The notes beneath the pieces were generated by a model. The model ran no database searches and had not been told where the DNA came from. It saw only the letters and a list, made by a program, of their open reading frames with translations. 64,000 bases of DNA, taken from NCBI GenBank assembly GCA_018398815.1, contig CM031602.1, positions 97,831,543 to 97,895,542 of the forward strand. Reading direction: 5' to 3'. Both the position numbers and the translations under genes were made by a program. This DNA comes from Conus ventricosus (taxonomy: Eukaryota > Mollusca > Gastropoda > Neogastropoda > Conidae). This document shows positions 1 to 12,802 of the stretch, piece after piece; position 1 is the stretch's first letter, and the number at the start of each line of letters is the position of its first letter.

Positions 1-1280
1 GGGTGTATTCTGTGTGTCATGACATCGACCACAGAGGAACCACCAACTCTTTCCAGATCAAGTCGGTAAGTGTTCGCAATGCAGTCACTGTGCACTTTGG
101 GCATTGGGTGTATTCTGTGTGTCATGACATCGACCACAGAGGAACCACCAACTCTTTCCAGGTCAAGTCGGTAAGTGTTCGCAATGCAGTCACTGTGCAC
201 TTTGGGCATTGGGTGTATTCTGTGTGTCATGACATCGACCACAGAGGAACCACCAACTCTTTCCAGATCAAGTCGGTAAGTTTTCGCAATGCAGTCACTG
301 TGCACTTTGGGCATTGGGTGTATTCTGTGTGTCATGACATCGACCACAGAGGAACCACCAACTCTTTCCAGATCAAGTCGGTAAGTGTTGGCAATGCAGT
401 CACTGTGCACTTTGGGCATTGGGTGTATTCTGTGTGTCATGACATCGACCACAGAGGAACCACCAACTCTTTCCAGATCAAGTCGGTAAGTGTTCGCAAT
501 GCAGTCACTGTGCACTTTGGGCATTGGGTGTATTCTGTGTGTCATGACATCGACCACAGAGGAACCACCAACTCTTTCCAGATCAAGTCGGTAAGTGTTG
601 GCAATGCAGTCACTGTGCACTTTGGGCATTGGGTGTATTCTGTGTGTCATGACATCGACCACAGAGGAACCACCAACTCTTTCCAGATCAAGTCGGTAAG
701 TGTTGGCAATGCAGTCACTGTGCACTTTGGGCATTGGGTGTATTCTGTGTGTCATGACATCGACCACAGAGGAACCACCAACTCTTTCCAGATCAAGTCG
801 GTAAGTGTTGGCAATGCAGTCACTGTGCACTTTGGGCATTGGGTGTATTCTGTGTGTCATGACATCGACCACAGAGGAACCACCAACTCTTTCCAGATCA
901 AGTCGGTAAGTGTTCGCAATGCAGTCACTGTGCACTTTGGGCATTGGGTGTATTCTGTGTGTCATGACATCGACCACAGAGGAACCACCAACTCTTTCCA
1001 GATCAAGTCGGTAAGTGTTGCAATGCAGTCACTGTGCACTTTGGGCATTGGGTGTATTCTGTGTGTCATGACATCGACCACAGAGGAACCACCAACTCTT
1101 TCCAGATCAAGTCGGTAAGTGTTAGCAATGCAGTCACTGTGCACTTTGGGCATTGGGTGTATTCTGTGTGTCATGACATCGATCACAGAGGAACCACCAA
1201 CTCTTTCCAGATCAAGTCGGTAAGTGTTCGCAATGCAGTCACTGTGCACTTTGGGCATTGGGTGTATTCTGTGTGTCATG
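1..1280 (+). repeat. 105-bp tandem array of exon 3' end plus intron 5' end (12 units and a partial)
   Basis: Units start at 1, 106, 211, 316, 421, 526, 631, 736, 841, 946, 1050 and 1155, with a truncated one at 1260. Each holds the codons for [17 protein letters not shown], the donor GTAAGT, and about 40 bp of intron sequence leading into the next unit. The unit is 35 codons with no stop in the exon's frame, so nine and a half units form one open frame. It ends because the unit starting at 946 has lost one base near 1020. Differences between units are single bases, for example C, G or A after the donor GTAAGTGTT. No convincing acceptor with a pyrimidine tract is seen inside the unit. Confidence 0.95.
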
Positions 1281-4200
1281 TGGATCTTAGGAATTGCTAG
1301 CTGAGGTGATATGAAGCTCACTCTGTCAGTAGGTGAAGTGAGCGCTGTGGGCTCAATGTAGCAGCTGGTTAGCAGATGCAGCATATAGTCACTGCAGACT
1401 CTGTTTGTTTGCTCCTCCATATCCTGGCATTGCTCCATCACAGCTCATTCCGGCTTCCCCATACATGGCCACACCCAAGGCGGACCTGTCACAGCCCCAG
1501 CTCTTGCAATTCACCGGGAGCAATCAGCATCAGGTCAGCATGAGGTAACCCACCAGAGGAGACACTGCACAGCTGCTAAGTCACTAAGGTGGTGGTCAGT
1601 GGTACCTTCCTGCCAACAATGATTGCTTGGTCATGGAGCCAGTGGGAGTGATTATTTCCCTTCAGAATGTACCACCCCATCAGTTCAACAACCGTCCCCA
1701 TGAACTTGCTGATACCAACAACCTTGACATGACCTCACCATGGGCATAGAGTTCAACAACCGTCCCCATGAACTTGCTGATACCAACGACCTTGACATGA
1801 CCTCGCCATGGGCATGGAGTTCAACAACAGTCCTCATGAACTTGCTGATACCAACGACCTTGACCTGAACTCACCATGGGCATGGAGTTCAACAACAGTC
1901 TTCATGAACTTGCTGATGCCAACGACCTTGACATGACCTCACCATGGGCATGGAGTTCAACAACAGTCTTCATGAACTTGCTGATGCCAACGACCTTGAC
2001 ATGACCTCACCTTGGGCATGGAGGTACAGATTGTCATGACAACAGGGCATGAGGGGCTGCAGCACTGGAGACAGTGTTGTAATGATGATCGAGGATGATG
2101 CTGTGGATTTCCAGACTGGTCACAGACCCCATGACAGGGCTGTATTCTGTGCTTTTACCGGAATGTAGGGTGAGCTGAGGTAGTGTAAGGTCACCTGGTC
2201 GTTCAGGCAGAGCCAGATCACTGACCATCTGGGTGAGCTGAAGAGTCTTGGTTCGGCAGCTCATTTGGTGAGCTGGGGTCATTGAAGCTGTTTGTAATCT
2301 TCATGACCGAGCAGTGTTTGGTGATAGTCAGGAACAAGCTGTGCTGACCACACTGCCGTGTGGATTTGATGCTCTCAGGATGCACAGACTGATTTCAGGC
2401 CATTCATTTGTCATAAGCTAAACAGTTGAGCAATATGTCATCAGTGACATTCAATTATTTGTTTAGTTCGTGATTGTACATATGATGAATGTTCAGTTTC
2501 ATGGAAATATTATAAGTTATTTTCACCTTTTGCTATGGAAATATTGTATGTAATGCTGTCGACAAAAATCATGAAAAGCGTATGATATTTAGTCTGTCAA
2601 CTGTATGTTCAAGTTTTGCTCCTTTCCCTTTTTTTTTTCTCTCCTGTGAAAAATAAGAATAAAAGAAAATAGCATTAGCAAAAGAAAAGAGCATTAGCAA
2701 AAGAAATAGCATTAGCAAAAGAAAGCAGCACTGGCTTTTAAAATCAAACCAGTGGAACAGCAAAAAAGTAGAAGAGAACAGAGAATGGTGGAGATGACTG
2801 AGATTGATGTATTTTAGTTGTTGGTTTCAGCAATCGGTGCTGGCAGCGCTGTACAGCTCTGAAGGTTCTGTCATGGAGGTGAGCGGCTGAAGCTGTTTTC
2901 TCCTTTCCCTCTTTAAAGCATTTGAGTCAGATTAGAGATAGTGTGTTTGCATGCGTGCGTGCGTGCGTGTGTGTGTGTGCATGTGTCCGCACGCATTTGT
3001 GCTTATGTGCTGTGTAAGACACATTAAGAGAAGAAGGAGGAATAAGTGCCATGTGGAGGGGGATGAAATGTGTTGAGTGCAAAGACAAAAACAAATGACA
3101 AGATGAAGAACTAGGTTGTAAGATTTTTTGTCAGGGAATGTTATGGAAGAATCTTTTATTTTGATGCTAGTAGTTTTTATTGCTGCAGACTGGTTTAACA
3201 TTTCCATGAAATTCATGATTACAAATTTTTTTCTCTCATGTTTATCATTTCTTGGTTCATTTCAATATGAAGAGAACCCCAGATGATCCATATTGTTTGA
3301 CTAAACAAATGTTATCTAAAAGAAAGGTTGACGGTGCAACAGAAAAACGGGAGTGGAGAAACGATTGAACAAATGACCCAGTTGTTAAGAGTGTCACACA
3401 AGTGATCCACCTTGATAGCTCTCCCTCTCCCATTCAGCCCAACCCACCTCCCCCCCCCCCCACCCCCCACCCTTCCAATCTGTGTTCAACCAGTTAGCTG
3501 AAAGCAAAGGCTGCCTTATGCTGACAGCTCTAATGATGGGTGGTTTTTCCTGTTCTCCACTTCTGAGCCCCAAAAAATGCCAGTATTGCCGAAAAATGAA
3601 ACTGATGGACATTACTGAAAGAAGTTTAAAGAATGCTTCTTTGATTAGAAAAAAAGGCTTAGACAATGTTTTATTTATTTGTGTGTGTGTGTGTTTAGAG
3701 GTGGGTTGTTTCTGGTGAGGTGTCATAGATGTGTGTGTGGAAACCTATGAAACAGATCAGGTGTGTGGATTGGATGTGGCTGTGTTTCAGAGGCACCATC
3801 TGGCACAGAGCATGTGCATTCTCAACACCGAGGGCAGCAACATCTTTGAGAATCTCACCAGCAGGGTAAAGACAACCTTTTTTCTTCTAGTCTGTGTGAA
3901 TTTTCATGCTGAGGAAGCTGTAAGCAGTAGATAGAGGTGAGATGTTTCAGAAGAGAACTCAGCATCTCCCACACTGTGTGTATTGCAAATAACAAAGTCT
4001 GCAGAACCAGCGGGCAGCTTTGAAGTCACTGTCAAGGCACGCTGACCACAAGGATGTTGGAGTCGCTGTCAAGGCACACTGACCCACAAGGACGTTGGAG
4101 TCGCTGTCAAGGCACGCTGACCCACAAGGACGTTGCTAGTTGCTGTCAAGGCACACTGACCCACAAGGACGTTGGAGTCGCTGTCAAGGCACACTGACCC

Positions 4201-7200
4201 ACAAGGATGTTGGAGTCGCTGTCAAGGCACGCTGACCCACAAGGACGTTGCTAGTTGCTGTCAAGGCACACTGACCACAAGGACGTTGGAGTCGCTGTCA
4301 AGGCACGCTGACCACAAGGACGTTGGAGTCGCTGTCAAGGCACGCTGACCACAAGGACGGGAAAAAGCTGTAGCCGTAAATGGATGGGGATGAGATAAAG
4401 TGGACTTTCTGAGACTGTCCTCCAAGGAACAGGGGAAGTGCAGAGCAGACAGAGAAAGAGGTGGACAGACACCATGGCTGAGTGGACAGGGAAGAGGAGA
4501 CAGGACAGACAGAGAGAGAGGTGGACAGACACCATGGCTGAGTGGACAGGGAAGAGGAGACAGGACAGACAGAGAGAGAGGTGGACAGACACCATGGCTG
4601 AGTGGACAGGGAAGAGGAGACAGGACAGACAGAGAGAGAGGTGGACAGACACCATGGCTGAGTGGACAGGGAAGAGGAGACAGGACAGACAGAGAGAGAG
4701 GTGGACAGACACCATGGCTGAGTGGACAGGGAAGAGGAGACAGGACAGACAGAGAGAGAGGTGGACAGACACCATGGCTGAGTGGACAGGGAAGAGGAGA
4801 CAGGACAGACAGAGAGAGAGGTGGACAGACACCATGGCTGAGTGGACAGGGAAGAGGAGACAGGACAGACAGAGAGAGAGGTGGACAGACACCATGGCTG
4901 AGTGGACAGGGAAAAGGAGACAGGACAGACAGAGAGAGAGGTGGACAGACACCATGGCTGAGTGGACAGGGAAGAGGAAACAGGACAGAGAAAGAGGTGG
5001 ACAGACACCATGGCTGAGTGGACAGAGAAGAGGAGACAGGGCAGAGAAAGAGGTGTACAGAAACCATGGCTGAGTGGACAGGGAAGAGCTTTGCCTCAAC
5101 CCTGGCGTCTGCCCACACATGGTGGAGATGGAGACCGACGGTTTTAGCATTCATGACTGCAGTGCCCCTATGTGTCCTGGTGACCCCAGGGACCAGGACA
5201 GTCATATCTTCCAGTGTCCATGTCCTGTGCCTCTCGCGATAAGGTTCCCAGAGTATGCTTTGTGACATCAGCAAGTGATCTCTGTAGATCTGTACAGCAA
5301 AACATAAACACTGCTTCAGGTATCAAAGCAATTGTGTGAAGCAGCAGTTGGTCCATTGTGTGATTTATTCATTTCAAACCTAAAACTTATGGTAAAATGA
5401 TAGATCTTTGCCTCTCACGTATAGCTCATCTGACAGTTGTGTACTGAGACCTTACAAACTTGTAAACATGTAAAGTTTTTTGTTTGTTCTGTGTAAGTTC
5501 AGTGTTAGATCAAAAGTTTGCTTTCTTTGCAACTGAACATCTTTTTCTGTACTTCTCTGCCAGTTACAATGTTGTACACATTGCATGTGCTCCTGTTATT
5601 TGTGTGTTAGTGAAAAAGCAAATGTGTGTGTTTCCTGTATTGAAGAAGAGCACATAGTGTGTGTTTCCTGTATTGAAGAAGAGCACATAGTGTGTGTTTC
5701 CTGTATTGAAGAAGAGCACATAGTGTGTGGTTCCTGTATTGAAGAAGAGCACATAGTGTGTGGTTCCTGTATTGAAGAAGAGCACATATAGTGTGTGGTT
5801 CCTGTATTGAAGAAGAGCACATAGTGTGTGGTTCGTGTATTGAAGAAGAGCACATAGTGTGTGGTTCCTGTATTGAAGAAGAGCACATAGTGTGTGTTTC
5901 CTGTATTGAAGAAGAGCACATAGTGTGTGTTTCCTGTATTGAAGAAGAGCACATAGTGTGTGTTTCCTGTATTGAAGAAGAGCACATAGTGTGTGTTTCC
6001 TGTATTGAAGAAGAGCACATAGTGTGTGTTTCCTGTATTGAAGAAGAGCACATAGTGTGTGTTTCCTGTATTGAAGAAGAGCACATAGTGTGTGGTTCCT
6101 GTATTGAAGAAGAGGACATAGTGTGTGTTTCCTGTATTGAAGAAGAGCACATAGTGTGTGTTTCCTGTATTGAAGAAGAGCACATAGTGTGTGTTTCCTG
6201 TATTGAAGAAGAGCACATAGTGTGTGTTTCCTGTATTGAAGAAGAGCACATAGTGTGTGTTTCCTGTATTGAAGAAGAGCACATAGTGTGTGTTTCCTGT
6301 ATTGAAGAAGAGCACATAGTGTGTGGTTCCTGTATTGAAGAAGAGCACATAGTGTGTGGTTCCTGTATTGAAGAAGAGCACATAGTGTGTGGTTCCTGTA
6401 TTGAAGAAGAGCACATAGTGTGTGGTTCCTGTATTGAAGAAGAGCACATAGTGTGTGTGTTTCCTGTATTGAAGAAGAGCACATAGTGTGTGTTTCCTGT
6501 ATTGAAGAAGAGCACATAGTGTGTGGTTCCTGTATTGAAGAAGAGCACATAGTGTGTGGTTCCTGTATTGAAGAAGAGCACATAGTGTGTGTTTCCTGTA
6601 TTGAAGAAGAGCACATAGTGTGTGTTTCCTGTATTGAAGAAGAGCACATAGTGTGTGTTTCCTGTATTGAAGAAGAGCACATAGTGTGTGTTTCCTGTAT
6701 TGAAGAAGAGCACATAGTGTGTGTTTCCTGTATTGAAGAAGAGCACATAGTGCGTGTTTCCTGTATTGAAGAAGAGCACATAGTGCGTGTTTCCTGTATT
6801 GAAGAAGAGCACATAGTGCGTGTTTCCTGTATTGAAGAAGAGCACATAGTGTGTGGTTCCTGTATTGAAGAAGAGCACATAGTGTGTGGTTCCTGTATTG
6901 AAGAAGAGCACATAGTGCGTGTTTCGTTTGTTGTGTGTGTTGTTGAAAGAGTAAAGATGTGTGCTTCCTTTCTTTTTGTTGCTGGAAGAGTACAAATTGT
7001 TAGTTTTAGTTTGTGTCTTTCCAGGAGTACCAGCAAGTTCTTGACTTGATGCGGGACATCATATTAGCCACAGATGTGGCACATCACCTACGCATGTTTG
7101 ATTCATTGGAAGCCATGGCAAAAGGTGAGTGCAGACACATGTTCTTCATGAACCGTGTGTGCTGCACACATGATGGTCGTTCTCTGTCATATGTCATGTC

Positions 7201-7839
7201 TTTTCTGCAAGGAGTACCTGTCACATGGTATAATGTATTTGAGGACATGCAGAGCTACGAAAATGGAGTGTTCTTGCATGATAGGCACAGTGATGTCAGT
7301 AAAAATGCTGTGAAACCTCAAGCAGCAAAGGCAGTGAAAGTCTTCCTGAATCGTTTAATGACAGTGAAATTAGCTTCTGTGGAAACTGCAGTGCTGGTCA
7401 CTGAACAGCAAGCATGGGAACTGCTTACAGCCAGTTTCTGTGAAAACTTCAGTGCTGGTCACTGAACAGCAAGCATGGGTAACTGCTTACAGCCAGTTTC
7501 TGTGGAAACTGCAGTGCAGGTCAGGAAAGGCAAGGAAGAGATCCGACATTCAGAGAGATGAGAGCATTGTGCTGAAATGAGAATTCACTTCAGTCCATTG
7601 GGGGACACAGGAAGGAAAGGCAAGGAAGAGATCTGACATGCAGAGAGATGAGAGCACTGTGCTGAAATGAGAATTCACTTCAGTCCATTGGGGGACTGCA
7701 GACACTGGGTCTTCCCACCTCCCACCCACTTTTCGCCAGCTCATTATCCTCTCTCTTTTGAAAAAAAAATAACACAGACTGGTTCAAAAGTGCAATCTGT
7801 CTGTCTGTCTCTCTCTCTCTGTCTGTCTGTCTCTCTCTG

Positions 7840-7916
<77 letters not shown>

Positions 7917-10900
7917 GTCTGTCTCTGTCGCTTTATTACTCCCTAATGACTAGTCACTACCTGGTTGTTATCTCCCCATAACCACCTGATGGACACCTCC
8001 TGTACTGATCTATGGACAATGGTTTTCAAACGTCCTCTTCTCGGTGTAGTTTGGCCTCAAGGGGCCAAAGTGTAACTAGAGGAGAAGTCCATACGCTGAG
8101 GTTTTCTGTGGAAACAGAACAGGTAGGTCATTACCTCAGTCATTGGTTGCCTGCATTTCTAGGTATCCCTTTCAGAAATGTGACATGAGCAATAAGTGTT
8201 CAGAGTTGTGTGGATCGTTTTGCTAAATTGTCTGGATTTGATTAATCACATGCAATTTATGTTTATACTGACATTTTTTCTGTGTTTTTCTTTTCTTTGT
8301 TTTGGGAATAAATGGGGGCTGAGTCCCAGTCTTTTAAATCCATGACAAGTGTCCATGCCAGTCTTTTTGAAGTGAAGGGATTGATGTGTTCCGTTGGGTT
8401 GCCATGGATTGTTGAGTGGTGTTGGGCTCATATCCATCCCTTCCTGTGCTGTTCAGAGGGCTACAAAGCCAATGACCCCAAGTGCCATGACCTGCTGCTG
8501 TCTCTGCTGATGACGGCGGCGGACCTGTCCGACCAGACCAAGACCTGGGAAAACACCAAGCGCATTGCGGTCAGTCGGCTTCACGTGCGCTAGGCTTGTC
8601 AGTCAGACACACTGGACCAGTGCTCACGCAGGGCTCCCACTTTTACATGAATTGGTAGACGTCAGCAAAATGTACATTCAGAAAACGCAAAAAACAAATG
8701 TTGCAGTAGAGGGAGAAGGTGGGGGAGGCTTGGAGACAGAGCTTTGGCTGTATTACATAGAGGTAGTAGCAACTCTGATATGAGATTTTTGTGAAAACTT
8801 TGCAGGAGTGTGCAGTCACCACTTTGTCTGCATTAGTAGAAAGCAAATGATATCATACTCGGGCATTGTGCAGAAGTGATGAAGATTGCATTTAGATAGT
8901 CCATAGACTCTAGCCATGAAGATATTACTGCATCTCATTTTTCAAAGTTTTAGTTTTATCTTCAGCCGCGCCACTCTTCCACCATGGTGGAAGAGTGGCC
9001 CCGCTGAAGATAAAACTAAAACTTTGAAAAATGAGATGAAGATTGGCAAAAGCTTTATGAACAAGTAATCCTGGTCATGGTTGCACTGAAAAGTTGACGA
9101 TATTCCATCCAGTGCTCAGATCACGTCAGATTATACCATCTTAAATACACCTTTCCAGATGCACTTAAGTTTGTGGGAGTTTGAGAATTATGACAAGCTG
9201 CTCCGTGTACGCACTACATGACCTGTAAAATCACAACCCAGGAACATGCTGCAGGACTGAAAATAAATAATATCAAATAATCAGTTTGTCTGATGCCATG
9301 GCTTATTGTATTGTTCACTCTCAGCTGCTAACCACTGTCAGAAGTTCAAAGTTCTTTCCTTTGTGTTTTATTCACATTTCCATCCACACCTGCTAGCACA
9401 GGGAATCCCCAATGCCTGGAATGTGTTGGTTTAGCAACATTGTGGTGAAATTAGAATGGAAATTATCAGAAAAGAAGTTGACAACAAGCATGCTGCTTTT
9501 TGGTTCATCTGCCATTTTGAGATTTGGGAATTCAGACTGAGTGGATTGTCAAAGTTTTGGAAATGTTTGGGGATTTCGAAATAATTTTCTTTTCACTCTG
9601 TTTAGAGAAAAAGTCCTCAAACCAACTGCCTGGTTGTCGATTGTCAAGGGAAACGTTAACATGCTGTCTGTCAAATGCAGGTGATGATTTACCAGGAGTT
9701 CTTCTCACAAGGAGACTTGGAAAAGGCTCTGGGGGAGAATCCTCTGGAAATGATGGATCGAGAGCGAGCGTGCGTGCCTGACCTGCAGATTTCCTTCCTG
9801 GACAACATCGCCATTCCTGTCTACAGGTGAGAGCTGCCTTGCTGTCCTGGGACAGAGGCTGTGTAGGCATCACTGCAGACTCTGCTTCCTTCCACATCTG
9901 TCATCATACTTTACACTGATGGTCCCTGTCTGAATGCAGGCATAAAAAATAAACTAGTAAACCTTTTATTTATTTTTTTTTTTTCTGCTGTCCCATCTTC
10001 ACCTCAGCAGCATCGCAGCCATGCCACTCATTGCAAACCTGTTGCCAGCAAAACTAGTAAACGTTTTCTTGTTTATTCCTGTTCATACTGTTTCATCTTC
10101 CAGGCCACTTCAGTTGCACTGCTCCCACACCACCAACTAGTTACTTGTACTGAAGGACAGAAGATAAGATAAGATAAGATAATGTTGCTTATAGCCCAGC
10201 CGACCGCAGAGGGCCACATCAGGGCTGTCACCACGTTAAAATCAACTCACCAGCTGAAGGACAGAAGGAAACTAAAAAAAACTGTGGGATGGATGTGTCA
10301 GTTAAGGACATGAGGAAACTCCTGTGTCAAACTGTGGGATGGATGTGTCAGTTAGGGACATGAGGAAACTCCTGTGTCAAACTGTGGGATGGATGTGTCA
10401 GTTAAGGACATGAGGAAACTCCTGTGTCAAACTGTGGGATGGATGTGTCAGTTAGGGACAGGAGGAAACTCCTGTGTAAAACAAACTGTGGGATGGATGT
10501 GTCAGTTAAGGACAGGAGGAAACCCCTGTGTCAAACAAACTGTGGGATGGATGTGTCAGTTAAGGACAGGAGGAAACTCCTGTATCAAACAAACTGTGGG
10601 ATGGATGTGTCAGTTAAGGACAGGAGGAAGCCCCTGTGTCAAACTGTGGGATGGATGTGTCAGTTAAGGACAGGAGGAAACCCCTATGTCAAACAAATTG
10701 TGGGATGGATGTGTCAGTTAGGGACAGGAGGAAACTCCTGTGTCAAACAAACTGTGGGATGGATGTGTCAGTTAGGGACAGGAGGAAACCCCTGTGTCAA
10801 ACTGTGGGATGGATGTGTCAGTTAACCCCTTCACTGCCACAGTATAATAGCACATTTGAAAATCTGTATGCCGTGGTAAAATTGAGCTTTTTGGGGTAGG

Positions 10901-12219
10901 TTCAATGAAATGGTTACTGCTCACATATTTCTTGACAGATCTCTTTGAGTTTTTGCATGTTTTTTTGTTATGCATTTGTCTACAATGTTTTATCAAAATG
11001 GCTCGATTATGTTGATAATTAGTATAGCAGAAATTGACATAATTATAATAAACATTTTACCAAAAATAACAGTTTTCGAGTGTACACAAACACATTGCGC
11101 CAAACAGAATGAGTCAAAACACTGAAAAAGTGGTCTTACTACTTATTGAATATCAGCACTAACACATGAAAGTCATATAAATCCCAAGGAATGTTGTTCT
11201 TGATGATAATCTGCTCATAATTGGGGGTACTATTTTTTAGGTAAAAAGGGGCATAATCATGCTTTTCGCGGTATGTTCACTAACATGTACATTACTCATC
11301 CATTTGTTGAGTTATTTGTTAGATTTTTTGTGGATTACTTACTTATACCCTTGTCTACAATTTCACATCATTCAATATTGGTTTTGTTGGTTATGATGAT
11401 GGTTCACACTAATAACATGTGATAAAACAGTTTTTGTTTTGTTTTCAATGTGAGAGTTTTAGAATAATTGAGCATATAAAAACCCACTAAACAACAAAAA
11501 TACCTTTTGGTGTTAGCTCAACAACATTACAAACACCTGGTATTCATATTGTTGTCAATAAATGTCCCTCCGTGTAACAATCTGTCTGTTACTGGGGGTA
11601 CCCCAATTCTACTAGAAAGGGGCATAATTTTACTATTTGGGGTAGGCTCAGTACCTCGATCACTGCTTATGTATTTCTTTACATATGACTTAGATTTTAT
11701 GGCTTTTCTTTCCTTATACCACAAACTTTGATGCTATATAACCATAATGTAGTTTTGTGAGCCATTAGGGGATGGACAGGGATACATATATTGGTGGTTT
11801 TACAAAAAGAACAGTTTTCAAGTATACATAAACAAATTCCACCATATAAAATCAGTGTAAGCAATGAAAAAGTGATGTGACTTATTGTTCAACATCAGCA
11901 CTAACACATGACAGTCATATAAATCCCAAGGAATGTTGTTCTTGATGATAATCTGCTCATAATTGGGGGTACTATTTGTTGGGTAAAAAGGGGCATAATC
12001 ATGCTTTTCACTGTATGTTCACTAACATGTACATTATTCACCCATTTGTTGAGTTATGTGTTAGATTTTTTGTGGATTACTTACTTATACCCTTGTCTAC
12101 AATTTCACATCATTCTATATTGGTTTTGTTTGTTATGATGATGGTTCACACTAATAACATGTGATAAAACAGTTTTTGTTTTGTTTTCAATGTGAGAGTT
12201 TTAGCACACACACACACAC

Positions 12220-12254
<35 letters not shown>

Positions 12255-12296
12255 CACACGCATACACACAAACAGCTTCCACACACACACACACAC

Positions 12297-12338
<42 letters not shown>

Positions 12339-12364
12339 ACACACAGTAAGCAGACCCACAGCTG

Positions 12365-12431
<67 letters not shown>

Positions 12432-12466
12432 CACACATACAACACATGCATACACACAAACAGCTT

Positions 12467-12528
<62 letters not shown>

Positions 12529-12689
12529 TACACATATGCACAAACACACACTAACAGTATCACACACACATGAATGTAAAAACACCACAATGATACAAAA
12601 CAAAAAACTGCTGTGGATGAGTGCTTCTGCGTTTTACAAAATGAACAAACTTATATGGAAAACTTGCATACAGAAATAAATAATGCTTA

Positions 12690-12760
<71 letters not shown>

Positions 12761-12771
12761 ACACACACAAC

Positions 12772-12802
<31 letters not shown>

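Noticed and set aside
3..1118. 371-codon open frame as a free-standing repeat protein
   Set aside because: It is the 105-bp exon-plus-intron array read through its splice donors; there is no start context or independent gene evidence. It is treated as part of the PDE2 gene.
4261..5274. Several 200-340-codon frames on both strands
   Set aside because: Unit length 60 bp is a multiple of three, so frames stay open by repetition; the composition is low complexity with no family resemblance.
5564..7049. Frames of 198-490 codons over the 33-bp repeat
   Set aside because: Repeat artefact, open on both strands in more than one frame.
8010..8095. Imperfect inverted repeat around GTTTGGCC...GGCCAAAG as a MITE
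   Set aside because: Arms pair poorly beyond a few bases, and no target duplication was found.
8931..9038. microRNA precursor
   Set aside because: The palindrome has no loop and is near perfect over 54 bp, unlike animal precursors.
12187..12754. Cys/Val and His/Thr frames
   Set aside because: CA microsatellite translation.
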